A DNA stretch of 64,000 nucleotides, taken from NCBI GenBank assembly GCA_001942185.1, contig MKJV01000087.1, positions 1 to 64,000 on the forward strand. Reading direction: 5' to 3'. A program made the position numbers and the translations under genes. The notes under the pieces were generated by a model. That model saw nothing but the letters and a program-made list of their open reading frames with translations, made no database searches and was not told the DNA's origin. The DNA comes from Pseudonocardia sp. CNS-004 (GTDB taxonomy: Bacteria; Actinomycetota; Actinomycetes; Mycobacteriales; Pseudonocardiaceae). Positions 40,938-50,503 of the stretch are shown piece after piece. How positions within the stretch are numbered: the first letter of the stretch is position 1; every line of letters begins with the position of its first letter.

Positions 40938-41489
40938 GTGGCCGGGCCGACGCTTCCGCACGGCCGCCGCGCCCGGACGGTCGCGGCGGCGGGCGCCGCC
41001 GCGGTCTCCACCGGCTGCGGCCACCTCCTCGCCACCGGCGCCCCACCCCCACTGGCGGGCCTGCTGCTGGCGGTGGTCCTCACCGCCGCGGGCGCGTGGT
41101 GGCTCACCCGCGACGAGCTGGGCTGGGAACGGTTGGCGGCGGCCCAGCTCGCCGCGCAGCTCGGCGGCCACGCACTGTTCGTCGCCACCGCCACCGACCC
41201 GGCCACCCACACCGGCCACACGGGCATCGGCCCGGAGCTGGTCCTGCTCGCGCACGTGGTCGCCGCCGCCGGCGCGGGAGCGTGGCTGCGCCACGGGGAA
41301 CGTCGCGCCGTCGCGGCCGCCACCCGGGCGGTCGCCGCGATGCTGCACGTCCTGTCCTGGCTGTGGCTCGCCGGCGGGCCGGTGCGCGACGTCACCGCGC
41401 CGCCACGGCCGGACGGCTCCGCGTTCGCCGTCCTGACGTCCTGCCTGCGGCACTCGATCGTCCACCGGGGACCTCCGGCACTTCGCTGA
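40938..41489 (+). CDS. Hypothetical membrane protein upstream of the copper/PepSY genes
   Basis: This intact 183-aa frame from GTG 40938 has four hydrophobic segments (VAAAGAAAVSTGCGHLLATG; LAGLLLAVVLTAAGAWWL; LVLLAHVVAAAGAGAW; AVAAMLHVLSWLWLAGG) and scattered His residues (HTGHTGIGPELVLLAH). No enzyme motif is seen. Similar small four-helix proteins accompany copper-chaperone and PepSY genes in actinomycetes, so a role in copper or redox homeostasis is inferred from position only. Confidence 0.65.
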   Translation: MAGPTLPHGRRARTVAAAGAAAVSTGCGHLLATGAPPPLAGLLLAVVLTAAGAWWLTRDELGWERLAAAQLAAQLGGHALFVATATDPATHTGHTGIGPELVLLAHVVAAAGAGAWLRHGERRAVAAATRAVAAMLHVLSWLWLAGGPVRDVTAPPRPDGSAFAVLTSCLRHSIVHRGPPALR

Positions 41490-41548
41490 CCCCTGCTCAC
41501 CGGCCCCGCTCGCCGGGCACCCCGCCACGCACGTACGCGCCGCCGTGC

Positions 41549-41568
41549 GCACGTGCCGTGCCGTGCCG
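41549..41568 (+). repeat. Short GTGCC tandem repeat
   Basis: Four consecutive GTGCC units lie in the gap between the four-helix membrane protein and the PepSY gene. It is a simple repeat, perhaps prone to slippage, and no function is apparent. Confidence 0.6.
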
Positions 41569-41614
41569 TGCCCCGCCGGGCCGATCCTCAGCGACCCGAA
41601 ACCGGAGACCCCGC

Positions 41615-43086
41615 ATGTCCACGCTCTCGAAACCCGGCGGCCCACCCGCCGGCCCGGCGGTCCGGCGACCGTCGGGCTGGCGCGGCGTCGTGCTGCGCCT
41701 GCACTTCTACGCCGGCCTGCTCGTCGGGCCGTTCATCCTGGTGGCGGTCACCACCGGGGTGCTCTACGTCCTCACCCCGCAGCTGGAGGACTGGCTGTAC
41801 GCCGACCAGCTCCGGGTGCCCCCGACCGCCCAGCAGCTCTCCCTCGCCGACCAGGTGCGTGCCGCGGAGGCGCGGGCCCCGGCGGCGAGCTCGTCGCCGT
41901 CCGGCCTGCGCCCGAGCCCGGCGCCACGACGCGGGTGCTGTTCGACGACGACCTCGGCGCGTCCGAGAACCGCGCGGTGTTCGTCGACCCCGGCACCGGC
42001 GAGGTGAAGGGCTCGCTGGTCGTCTACGGGACGAGCGGCGTCCTGCCGTTGCGGACCACGATCGACCAACTGCACCGCAACCTGCTGCTCGGTGAGCCGG
42101 GACGGCTCTACAGCGAGCTGGCCGCGTCGTGGCTGTGGGTGGTCGCGCTGGGCGGGCTGGCGCTGTGGGTGGCGCGCTGGCGGGCCCGGCGCGCCCCCGC
42201 CCGTGACCTGGTCCGCCCGGAGCCCGGTGCGACCGGCAGGCGCCGCGCCGTCGGGCGGCACGGAGCGCTCGGGGTCTGGCTCCTGCTCGGGGCGCTGTTC
42301 CTCTCCGCGACCGGGATGACCTGGTCGACCTACGCGGGCGAGAACGTCAGCTCGCTGCGTTCCGCGCTCGGGTGGAGCAACCCGGCCCTGGAGACCGCGC
42401 TGCCCGGCACGCACGCCGAGCACGGCGGAGACGCGGAGCACGCCGGGCACGGGGCCGGAGCGCCCACCGGGTCCGGCGACGTCGATCCCGGGCACTTCGA
42501 CGCGGCGCTCGCCACGGCACGGGCCGCGGGCATCGACGCAGGCAGGCTCGAGATCGCCCGTCCCACCGAGCCGGGTGCGGCGTGGACGGTCACCGAGATC
42601 GGTCGCGGCTGGCCGACGCAGGTGGACTCCGCCGCCGTCGACCCCGCGACGGGCACCCTGGTCGACGAGGTCCGCTTCGCCGACTACCCGCTGGTGGCGA
42701 AGCTCGCGCGCTGGGGCATCGACGCCCACATGGGTGTGCTCTTCGGATGGGTCAACCAGCTCGTGCTGGTGGCGTTCGGCGCCGGGTTGATCACGCTGAT
42801 CGTGCTCGGGTACCGGATGTGGTGGCGCCGCAGGCCCACCCGCGACCCCGGTGCGTGGCGCGGTGGCACGCCGGTGCCGCGTGGCCGGCTGCGGCGGGCG
42901 TCCCTGCCCACGGCGCTCGTCGCGCTCGTGCTGGCGCTCGCGATCGGCTGGTTCGCGCCGCTGTTCGGGATCAGCCTGCTCGTGTTCCTCGCGATCGACG
43001 CCCTGCTCGGGTGGCGCGCCCGCCGCGCCACGCCGCAACCGCAGGCGGAGCCCGCCGCGGAACCGGACGACCTGCTCGTGAGCTGA
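41615..43086 (+). CDS. PepSY-associated TM helix domain protein, frameshifted
   Basis: The chain begins MSTLSKPGGPPAGPAV and has the PepSY_TM signature WRGVVLRLHFYAGLLVGPFILVAVTTGVLYVLTPQLEDWLY. After a break near 41885 it continues (TIDQLHRNLLLGEPGRLYSELAASWLWVVALGGLALW), with further helices and a closing IDAHMGVLFGWVNQLVLVAFGAGL. Repaired length is about 490 aa. The loop THAEHGGDAEHAGHG is His-rich, as in related proteins of metal-uptake loci. PepSY_TM proteins often act as ferric-siderophore or metal reductases in membranes. The next genes, PCu(A)C and DyP, suggest a copper or iron redox role here. Confidence 0.87.
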
Positions 43087-43143
43087 GCGGGCCGACCGGC
43101 CCGCACGCCACACATCACCCCTCCCACGATCCGAGGAACCCCC

Positions 43144-43713
43144 ATGTCTTCGTCCGCACACCCGCGCCGCGGGCTGCTCCTGCTCACCTCCGTGTGCATC
43201 GCCGGGCTCGCGCTCACCGGATGCGCCGGCTCCTCCACCACCCCCGCCGCCGCGGCACCCCCGGCACCCGCGTCGGCGCCGGCCCCGGCGGGCGTCACCA
43301 TCACCGACCCGTGGGTCAAGACGGCCGAGTCGGGGATGACCGCCGTGTTCGGCACGTTCACCACATCCGGGTCCGCCCCCGTGACCATCCGGTCCGCCGT
43401 GACGTCGGCGTCACCGCGCACCGAGCTGCACGAGGTCGTCACGGGGGCCGACGGCGCGATGGTCATGCGCCCCAGGGCCGACGGGTTCGCTCTCGAGCCC
43501 GGCACACCGCACGTGCTCGCCCCGGGCGGCGACCACATCATGATCATGGATCTGACGGCGCCGATCCGGCCCGGCGACCAGGTCGAGGTCACCCTCTCCC
43601 TCTCCGACGGCTCGACGACGCGGTTCACGGCGCTGGCCAAGGAGACCAGCGGCGGCGAGGAGAACTACGACGACGGCGCCGGGGAGATGCACATGTCCGA
43701 GGGGGGCGCATGA
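43144..43713 (+). CDS. Copper chaperone PCu(A)C, lipoprotein
   Basis: This intact 189-aa protein has a lipoprotein signal: basic residues, LLLLTSVCIAGLALTGC with the lipobox Cys at about residue 27, then an Ala/Pro linker. The PCu(A)C domain shows the copper ligands HEVVTGADGAMVMRP and GGDHIMIMDL, the H(M)X10MX21HXM motif. It binds Cu(I) outside the membrane and hands it to cytochrome oxidase or other cuproenzymes. It lies 57 bases after the PepSY gene and overlaps the DyP gene by four bases, so it belongs to a copper/redox operon. A His/Met tail (GEMHMSEGGA) may add binding sites. Confidence 0.92.
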   Translation: MSSSAHPRRGLLLLTSVCIAGLALTGCAGSSTTPAAAAPPAPASAPAPAGVTITDPWVKTAESGMTAVFGTFTTSGSAPVTIRSAVTSASPRTELHEVVTGADGAMVMRPRADGFALEPGTPHVLAPGGDHIMIMDLTAPIRPGDQVEVTLSLSDGSTTRFTALAKETSGGEENYDDGAGEMHMSEGGA

Positions 43714-44909
43714 GACCGTCCCGCCGGTCCCTGCTGCTGGGAGGCGCCGCCGCGGCGGCGGGCGGCACCGCGGCGGTACTCGCGTCCCGGGGCGCAGGCA
43801 CCGAGGTCGCCCGGGCCCGGCCCCACTCGCGGGCGCGAGAGCGTGCCGTTCCACGGCGTCCACCAGCCGGGCATCGACACCCTGCCGGCCCAGGCGCACG
43901 CCGTCCTCGTCGCGCTGGACCTGCGCCCGGGCAGCGGGCCCGCCGACGTCGCGCGCCTGCTGCGGTTGCTCAGCGACGACGCCGCACGGCTGATGGAGGG
44001 GCGCATCCCGCTCGCGGCCGAGGACCCCGAGCTGGCGCACTGCCGTCCCGGCTCACCGTGACGTTCGGCTTCGGGCCCGGGCTGTTCGACGCGATCGGGC
44101 GGGCCGCCGACTGCCCCGCGGTCGTCCGGGAGCTGCCGGAGTTCCCGACCGACCGGCTCGAGCCGCGGTGGTCGGGCGGCGACCTGCTCCTGCAGGTCTG
44201 CTCCGACGACCAGCTGCCGCTGTCGTACGCGCTGCGCCGCCTCGTCCGCGACGCCCGCAGCATTGCGACGGTGCGCTGGACCCAGCGCGGGTTCAACGCC
44301 GCCCGGGGCTCCGAGCCACCGGGGACGACGCCGCGCAACCTGTTCGGCCAGCGCGACGGCACGGCCAACCCGGCGGCGGGCTCCGCGGAGCTCGCCGACG
44401 CCGTCTGGGTGCGCGACGGCCCACCGTGGCTCGTCGGCGGCAGCATGCTGGTGCTGCGCCGGATCCGGATGGACATCGACACCTGGGACGACTTCGGCCG
44501 CGACGGCAAGGAGATGGCCGTCGCCCGCAGGCTCGACACCGGCGCACCGGTGACCGGCGGCACCGAGTTCGACGAGATCGACACCCGGAAGGTCGACGAG
44601 CGCGGCTTCCCGGTCGTCGCGGCGAGCGCCCACGCCGTCCTCGCCGCCGACCGCAGCCCCGCCGAACGGATGCTGCGGCGCGGATACAGCTACGACGACG
44701 GCCCGACCGCGGAGGGGACACCCGACTCGGGGCTGCTGTTCACGGCCTACCAGGCGGACGCGGCCACCGCGTTCGTCCCGGTGCAGGCCCGCCTCGCCCA
44801 GTCCGACGTCATGAACCTGTGGATCACCCACATCGGCTCGGCAGCCTTCGTGATCCCGCCGGGCTGCACGGAAGGCAGCTACGTAGGGGAGCCGCTCCTG
44901 AGCGGCTGA
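43710..44909 (+). CDS. Dyp-type haem peroxidase, Tat-exported, frameshifted
   Basis: It starts in the ATGA overlap at 43710. MRPSRRSLLLGGAAAAAGG is a twin-arginine signal. After breaks near 43845 and 44045 the mature chain has VPFHGVHQPGIDT, the GQRDGTANP motif (GXXDG with the catalytic Asp), and RRGYSYDDGPTAEGTPDSGLLFTAYQAD near the haem pocket. The length of about 400 aa and this pattern match the EfeB/DyP class that removes electrons from dyes or haem outside the cell. EfeU and EfeO are absent, so it is not an efe operon; its partners here are PCu(A)C and PepSY. It ends 31 bases inside the convergent ABC ATPase gene. Confidence 0.9.
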   Translation: MRPSRRSLLLGGAAAAAGGTAAVLASRGAGTEVARARPHSRARERAVPRRPPAGHRHPAGPGARRPRRAGPAPGQRARRRRAPAAVAQRRRRTADGGAHPARGRGPRAGALPSRLTVTFGFGPGLFDAIGRAADCPAVVRELPEFPTDRLEPRWSGGDLLLQVCSDDQLPLSYALRRLVRDARSIATVRWTQRGFNAARGSEPPGTTPRNLFGQRDGTANPAAGSAELADAVWVRDGPPWLVGGSMLVLRRIRMDIDTWDDFGRDGKEMAVARRLDTGAPVTGGTEFDEIDTRKVDERGFPVVAASAHAVLAADRSPAERMLRRGYSYDDGPTAEGTPDSGLLFTAYQADAATAFVPVQARLAQSDVMNLWITHIGSAAFVIPPGCTEGSYVGEPLLSG

Positions 44910-46336
44910 GGCCCCCGCCGTACGCCGCCGTCCTCCAGCCGCAGGACGCGGTCGGCCCTCCGGGCCACCAGCTCCGCGTCGTGGCTGATCAGCAGGACCG
45001 TCGTTCCGTTCGCGCGGCGTAGGTCGTCCATCGCGTTGAGGAGCTCGGTCTGGTGGGTCTCGTCGAGGGCGGAGGTGACCTCGTCGCAGATCAGGACGGC
45101 CGGGCGGGCGGCGAGCACCCGGGCGACGGCGGCGCGTTGCAGCTGTCCGCCCGACAGCGTGCCCGGCAGGCGGGCGGCGACGGCGGCGTCCACCCCCAGC
45201 CGTTCGAGCAGTTCCGCGGCCCGGGCCGACGCCCCGCCGGCCGGCTCGCCCCGCAGCAGCACGGCGGGGCGAGCGACCTGTTCGAGGACGGGCCGGTGCG
45301 TCCGGAACGTCGCGCGCGGGTCCTGGTGCACGTACTGCACGGCGCCGCGCTGGGCGGTGCTGCGCCGGCCGATACGGGCCGGCAGCACATCGCCGTCGAC
45401 GCGCACGGTGCCGTGGACGTCGCCGTGCAGGAGCCCGGCGACGAACCGGCCGAACGTCGTCTTCCCCGCCCCGGACGGCCCGACGATGGCGAGCAGCTCG
45501 CCCGCCGCCGCGTCGACGTCGATGCCGCGCAGGACCGGCCGGCCCGCCACGTCGGCGACGGCGGCCCCGCGGACCTCCAGGCGGGCGCGGCCCGGTGGGC
45601 CGGACGGCCGGACGGCGGCCTGCGCCTCGGCGGCGCCGAGGATCTCCGCCACGGTGCCGCGGCGGACGGCCCGCCCGCCCTCGAGCACCAGCGCCCGCCC
45701 GCCGAGCGCCCGGGCGACGACGTGGTCGTGGGTGAGCAGCACGATCGCGGTGCCCCATGCGCGCAGCCCCGCCAGCCGGTCGGCGAGCTCGGCCGAGGTG
45801 TCTGGGTCGAGGCCGGTCGTCGGCTCGTCGAGGACGAGGACCGCGGGGCCCGTCACGAGGGTCTGCGCGAGCGCGGCGCGCTGCTGCTGGCCGCCGGAGA
45901 GCTGGTGGGGGAAGCGGCGCAGCAGGCCGGGGTCGAACCGGGCCGCGGCGCACGCCTCGGCGACGGCTGTGGCCCGGGAGCGGCCGTCGCGGTGCGCGAG
46001 CGCGGCCAGCTCACCCAGCACCCGCCCCACCCGGCGGACCGGGTCGAGCACGGCGCCGGGGTGCTGCGGCAGGTGCCCGACCCGCCCCGCGCGGGCGCGA
46101 CGCCGGGCCGGCTCGGGCGCGCTCACGAGATCGGCGCCCGAGACGAGGACCCGGCCCCCGAGCCGCACCCCGGGGGCGGCCTCCCCCAGCAGCGCGAGTC
46201 CCAGCGTGCTCTTGCCCGCTCCCGAGTCGCCGAGCACGGCGAGCACCTCCCCCGGCCCGACGGCCAGGTCGATCCCGTGCAGCAGCCGCCGCTCTCCCGC
46301 GTCGGCGTGCAGCGCCGCGACCTCCAGCAGCGTCAT
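44879..46336 (-). CDS. ABC transporter ATPase, fused double cassette (DppDF/NikDE type)
   Basis: This intact 485-aa protein contains two complete ABC domains. The first has Walker A GDSGAGKSTLGLALL, signature LSGGQQQRAALAQ and Walker B VLVLDEPTTGLD. The second has GPSGAGKTTFGRFV, LSGGQLQRAAVARV and VLICDEVTSALD. In most dipeptide/nickel importers these are separate subunits; here they are fused, as in many actinobacteria. The start is ATG 46336, overlapping the permease stop by four bases. It powers the importer made of the next three genes. Confidence 0.93.
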   Translation of the reverse strand: MTLLEVAALHADAGERRLLHGIDLAVGPGEVLAVLGDSGAGKSTLGLALLGEAAPGVRLGGRVLVSGADLVSAPEPARRRARAGRVGHLPQHPGAVLDPVRRVGRVLGELAALAHRDGRSRATAVAEACAAARFDPGLLRRFPHQLSGGQQQRAALAQTLVTGPAVLVLDEPTTGLDPDTSAELADRLAGLRAWGTAIVLLTHDHVVARALGGRALVLEGGRAVRRGTVAEILGAAEAQAAVRPSGPPGRARLEVRGAAVADVAGRPVLRGIDVDAAAGELLAIVGPSGAGKTTFGRFVAGLLHGDVHGTVRVDGDVLPARIGRRSTAQRGAVQYVHQDPRATFRTHRPVLEQVARPAVLLRGEPAGGASARAAELLERLGVDAAVAARLPGTLSGGQLQRAAVARVLAARPAVLICDEVTSALDETHQTELLNAMDDLRRANGTTVLLISHDAELVARRADRVLRLEDGGVRRGPQPLRSGSPT

Positions 46337-47193
46337 CCGCGACGCTCCAGCAGCTCGTCGACCAGCAGGTTCGTGCCGGCGCAGAGCGCGACGAGCAGGC
46401 CCGCGGGCAGCAGGACGGCGCCGGGGCGCAGGAACAGCGCCGTCATGTTCTGGTCGACGACGACCGCCCAGTCGACGATCGACGGGGCGAGCCCGACGCC
46501 GAGGAAGTTCGCGGCGGACAGCAGCCCGACGATGCCGGTGACCCGGGTCGTCGCGTCCACGAGCACCGGGGGAAGTACGCGCCGGCCCGTCTCCACCAGC
46601 CGCACCCGCCACCACGGCTCGCCGATCATGGTCATGGTCTCCAGCGCGGCCTGGCACGCGGGCACCGTCGCGGCGGCCCGCACCAGCCGCACCACGTGGG
46701 GCAGCTGGACGAGCGCCACGGCGACCACGAGCCACCCGATGCCGGTGCGCCCGGTGGCGGCCAGCACCATCAGCAGCAGCAGCGACGGCATGGCGAGCAC
46801 GACGTCGAGCAGCCCGACCGCGAGGCTCCCGGCGTGCCGTCCCCCGGCGGTGACGAGGAGCCCGGCCGGGACCGCGACGGCGTAGGCGAGCACGAGCGCC
46901 GCGAGGGTCAGGAGCACGACGGTGGTGCCGCCGTGCAGGAGGAGGGCGAGCAGGTCCCGGCCGAGGACGTCGGTGCCCAGCACGTGCCCGGCCCCGGCCG
47001 GCTGCAGCGGCGTCCCGCCCGGCGCGGTGTTCAGCCCGAGCAGCGCGGCCACCAGCGGGCCTGCGACGGCCGCGACCGCCGGGACGAGCAGCAGCACCCA
47101 GCCGACCGTCAGGAGGACGCGGCGCGTCCCCCGGCCGCGCCGCCGCGCCCGGCCGGGCATCGGCAGCACCCGCACCGCCCCGAGGGCCGTCAC
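46333..47193 (-). CDS. ABC importer permease, DppC/NikC type
   Basis: This intact 286-aa membrane protein has PLQPAGAGHVLGTDVLGRDLLALLLHGG, the standard DppC motif. About six helices and an EAA-like loop (ALETMTMIGEPWWRVRLVE) follow. It overlaps the next permease by four bases. Together they form the channel of a peptide/nickel-class importer. Confidence 0.92.
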   Translation of the reverse strand: MTALGAVRVLPMPGRARRRGRGTRRVLLTVGWVLLLVPAVAAVAGPLVAALLGLNTAPGGTPLQPAGAGHVLGTDVLGRDLLALLLHGGTTVVLLTLAALVLAYAVAVPAGLLVTAGGRHAGSLAVGLLDVVLAMPSLLLLMVLAATGRTGIGWLVVAVALVQLPHVVRLVRAAATVPACQAALETMTMIGEPWWRVRLVETGRRVLPPVLVDATTRVTGIVGLLSAANFLGVGLAPSIVDWAVVVDQNMTALFLRPGAVLLPAGLLVALCAGTNLLVDELLERRG

Positions 47194-48133
47194 AGCCGCA
47201 CCGCCTGCGGGACGAGGCGGGCGGATGCGAGGTCGGCCGCCAGGTTGATCCCGATCGTCGTCACGGCGAAGAGCAGCGCGTAGGCCTGGACGACCGGGAG
47301 GTCGCGGGTCTGCACGGCCGCGACGAACCCGGACCCGATCCCGGGCAGCGCGAAGAGCGCCTCCACCACGAGCACTCCGCCGAGCAGCCCGTCGACGGTC
47401 CGGGCGAGCTGCTGCACCGACGGCACCACGGCGCCGGGCAGCACGTGTTTCAGCAGCACGTCGCGCTCCCCCAGCCCGAGCCGGCGCAGGTGCACGGCGT
47501 GCTCGGCGGCGTCGGCCTCCACGACACCGATGCGGATCTGCCGGGCCAGCCTGCCGAGCTGGTTGGAGACGAGGACCGCGACGGGCAGCACCAGCATCGG
47601 CACCGTCAGCCCCGAGAAGCCCACGGTGCCGGCCGCGGTGGCGGGCAGCCAGCCCAGCTGCAGCGCGAACAGCGCGACGAGCAGCAGCCCCAGCGCGAAG
47701 TCCGGCACGGCCTGCGCGACCGTCGTCGCGGCCGTGATCAGCCGGTCGGCCGGCGAGCCGGGACGGCGGCCGCCGTAGAGGCCCAGCCCGACGGCGGCCG
47801 GGACGAGCACGAGGAGCGCCACCACGGCGAGCAGGACGGTGAGCCCGAGCCGGGCGCGAGGTCCCGCAGCACGGGCCGCCCGGTCGCGAGCGAGGTTCCG
47901 AGATCGCCGTGCAGCAGCCCGCCCGCCCAGTCGGCGAACCGCTCCACCGGCGGCCGGTCGAGCCCCAACTGCTCGCGCAGGACGGCGATCTGGTCCGGGG
48001 TGGCGAGCGGCCCGAGCACGACCTCGGCCGTGTCGCCGGGCAGGAACGTGGTGAGCGCGAACACCGCGACCGAGACGGCGGCGAGCTGCAGCACCGCCAG
48101 CCCCACGCGTGCGACGGCCGGCCCGGCGGTCAT
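47190..48133 (-). CDS. ABC importer permease, DppB/NikB type, frameshifted
   Basis: It begins at ATG 48133 (MTAGPAVARVGLAVLQLAAVSVAVFALTTFLPGDTAEVVLG), the DppB start, with RPPVERFADWAGGLLHGDLGTSL close behind. A break near 47858 separates this from the rest (IRIGVVEADAAEHAVHLRRLGLGERDVLLKHVLPGAVVP, the EAA-like loop). Repaired length is about 314 aa. It pairs with the DppC-type protein. Confidence 0.9.
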
Positions 48134-49645
48134 CCCAGCGTGGCCCGGCTGAAGTTCGCCCAGTCGAAGGTGTTGGGGCGGAACCCCGACAGCCCGCGCA
48201 CGTCGGCGTGCGCCCCCACGACCCAGTCGCTGACGCCCCAGATCGGCGCGGCCACGTCGTCGTGCACCAGGGTCATCGCCCGCCCGATCGCGTCGGTGCG
48301 GGCGCCCTCGTCGGGGTCGGCGAGCGCACCGGCGTAGAGGCGGTCGATCTCGGGGTTGGTGTACTTGCTGAAGCTCGCGTCGACCACCGTCGAGAGCTGC
48401 GTGGTGGCGATCCAGTTCGGGATCGGCAGCGTGCCGGTGCGGCTGAAGTGGAACGTCGCCGATTTGCGCACGTCGGAGAAGTAGGTCTCCGGCGGCACGT
48501 TCCGGACCTGCACGGTCAGCCCGATCTCCGCCAGCTGCGCGACGACGAGCTGGGTTGCCGCCTGCCACGACGGGTCGGTGACCCCGGTCGCCAGCTCGAC
48601 GGTGTGCACACCCGACCCCGCCACCAGCGCGCGGGCCCGGTCCAGCTCGCGTTGCCGCTGCGGGACCGATGCGGGGTAGTACTGCAGGCCGGTGCCGAAC
48701 ATGTCGTTGCCCGCGCTGCCGTGCCCGAGCAGGCCACCCGCGCCAGCGCGTCGCGGTCGAGCCCGAGCACCAGCGCCTGGCGCAGCCGCGGGTCGGAGAA
48801 CGGCGGTCGGTCGTGCTTGACGTACAGGAACTGGAACGCCGCACCGGGCGCGCTGAGCACCTGTGCGCGGGAGTCGGTCTGCAGCTGCTGCGCACTGGTG
48901 GCACGCAGGTCGTGGGCGTACTCGATCTGCCCCGACAGCAACGCCCCGAGCCGCGCGCTCTCGTCGTTGATCGGCAGGAACTCCAGCTCCGCGAGCGACG
49001 GGGCGCCGTCCCAGTAGGCATCGTTGCGCCGGTAGAGCGCGGGCCCGCCGGGGGTGAACGACACGAACCGGAACGGCCCGGACCCGACCGGCGCGGTGAA
49101 GTCGGTGGTGCCCTCGGGCACGATCTCGCTGCCGTAGGAGCCAGTGCCACCGGGAACAGGTGGTTCGGCGCGCCCAGCACGATCTCCAGCTCCAGGTCGG
49201 AGACCGCGCGGCTGGCCGTGAAGTCGACACCGGAGAACAGGGCCGCCGCGCTGGCGGTCGTCGCGGGATCGGCGACCCGGCGGTAGGTGTAGAGCACGTC
49301 CGCGGCGCGGACCGGACGCCCGTCGTGGAAGCTCGCCTGCTTCAGCCGGATCCGCCAGCGAGTGCCGGTCGCGTCGGACTCCCACGACTGCGCCAGCCGC
49401 GGCGTGACCGACATGTCCTGTTCCCAGCGGCCCAGCGTGTCGAAGCACGCCTTGGCCCGCGCCTGGTCCATGAACTGCGGGAGCCGGTGCGGGTCCAGCG
49501 TCTCCTGCGACCCGCCCGCGACGAACGCCGCCCGCAGCCGCCCACCCGCGTCGCCCGTACCGCTCCCGCCGGTACAGGCGCCGAGCGCCGCGAGGGCACC
49601 GGCACCGGCCAGGCCGGCCAGGACACGACGGCGGGAGACGGGCAC
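48130..49645 (-). CDS. ABC transporter substrate-binding protein, family 5 (peptide/nickel), frameshifted
   Basis: It starts at GTG 49645 after a GGAGGT site. MPVSRRRVLAGLAGAGALAALGAC combines a twin-arginine motif with a lipobox. The mature part has LDPHRLPQFMDQARAKACFDTLGRWE, FHDGRPVRAADVLYTYRRV and YWDGAPSLAELEFLPI, all hallmarks of SBP_bac_5. Breaks near 49145 and 48722 are single losses; repaired length is about 505 aa. The protein would be a lipoprotein that captures peptides, nickel/cobalt chelates or similar ligands. Next to cobalamin genes cobF and cobN, a cobalt-related ligand is possible but unproven. Confidence 0.9.
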
Positions 49646-49694
49646 TGCGGCACCTCCAGGACGACGCGGGAGCGGCCGAGATCGTATAGCCTCA

Positions 49695-49708
49695 CGATTG
49701 AACAATCG
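49695..49708. promoter_or_regulatory. Palindrome upstream of the ABC importer operon
   Basis: CGATTG-AA-CAATCG is a perfect inverted repeat with six-base arms, about 50 bases upstream of the binding-protein start. The surrounding 60 bases are AT-rich and include TATAGCC. It probably is an operator in the importer promoter. The regulator is not encoded nearby. Confidence 0.5.
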
Positions 49709-49751
49709 CTCATGTGTTGTGGCCGTCACCCGCACGGAGCAGCGCCCGCCG

Positions 49752-50503
49752 TCAGCGCCTGCGCAGCAGGTAGACGTCCATGATCCAGCCGGCCTCGGCG
49801 CGGGCCGCCGACCGCCGCGCCACGATCTCGGCGGTGACCTCCCGCAGGTCGCCGGCCACCAGGATCTGGCGGGGCGTGCCGAGGTAAGCGCCCCAGTAGA
49901 TGTCCAGGTCGGTGTCGGGCAGGTCGGCGAAAGCGGTGCGGCCGTCCAGCATCACCACGACGTCCGGCACGTCCGCGGGCATGCCGCGCTCGGCCAGTCT
50001 CCGTCCGGTGGTGACGAGGACCGGCTCGCCGACCCGGTTGAGGATGAGGCCGTGGGCCGCGGCGAGCGCCTGCACGCTGCTGATCCCGGGCACCGACACG
50101 ATCTCCAGGGGCGGGTCGGCCGGGCCCTCCCGCAGCAGGCGCAGCGTGCCGTCGTAGAGGGCGGGGTCGCCCCACACGAGGAACGCCCCGACGCCGCCGG
50201 GCGGCAGCTCGGCGGAGATCATCGCGGCGTAGGCGGCCGCGCGGGCGCCCTGCCAGGCCGCGACCTCGGCCTTGTAGTCGGCCGGGTCCCGATCGCGCGG
50301 TACCTCCGGCGCGACCACGACGCGGTGGCCAGGCCGGGCGTGCCGCTGAAGCAGCGTGGCGCGCAGCGCGGCCAGGTCCGGCACCCCTTTGTCGATCTCG
50401 AAGAACACGTCGCCCGCCCGATCGCCGCCGCGGCCTGCAGCGTGAGGTGCTCGGGATCGCCCGCCCCGATGCCGATCACCAGGACGGTCCGTGTGTCAGC
50501 CAC
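49752..50503 (-). CDS. cobF: Precorrin-6A synthase (deacetylating), frameshifted
   Basis: From GTG 50503 the chain reads ADTRTVLVIGIGAGDPEHLTLQAAAAI and then, after one lost base near 50415, GDVFFEIDKGVPDLAALRATLLQRH. SAM-dependent tetrapyrrole methylase motifs follow: FLVWGDPALYDGTLRLL and VSVPGISSVQALAAAHGLILN. CobF methylates C1 of precorrin-5 and removes the acetyl group, an aerobic-pathway step. Repaired length is about 250 aa. Its start overlaps the end of cobN by eight bases, so the two are co-transcribed. Confidence 0.93.

Noticed and set aside
41549-41568. GTGCC repeats as a CRISPR-like array
   Set aside because: Five-base units without spacers; a simple tandem repeat.
43710-44909. 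Part of an EfeUOB iron-uptake operon
   Set aside because: Only the peroxidase resembles EfeB; no EfeU or EfeO gene is present on either side.
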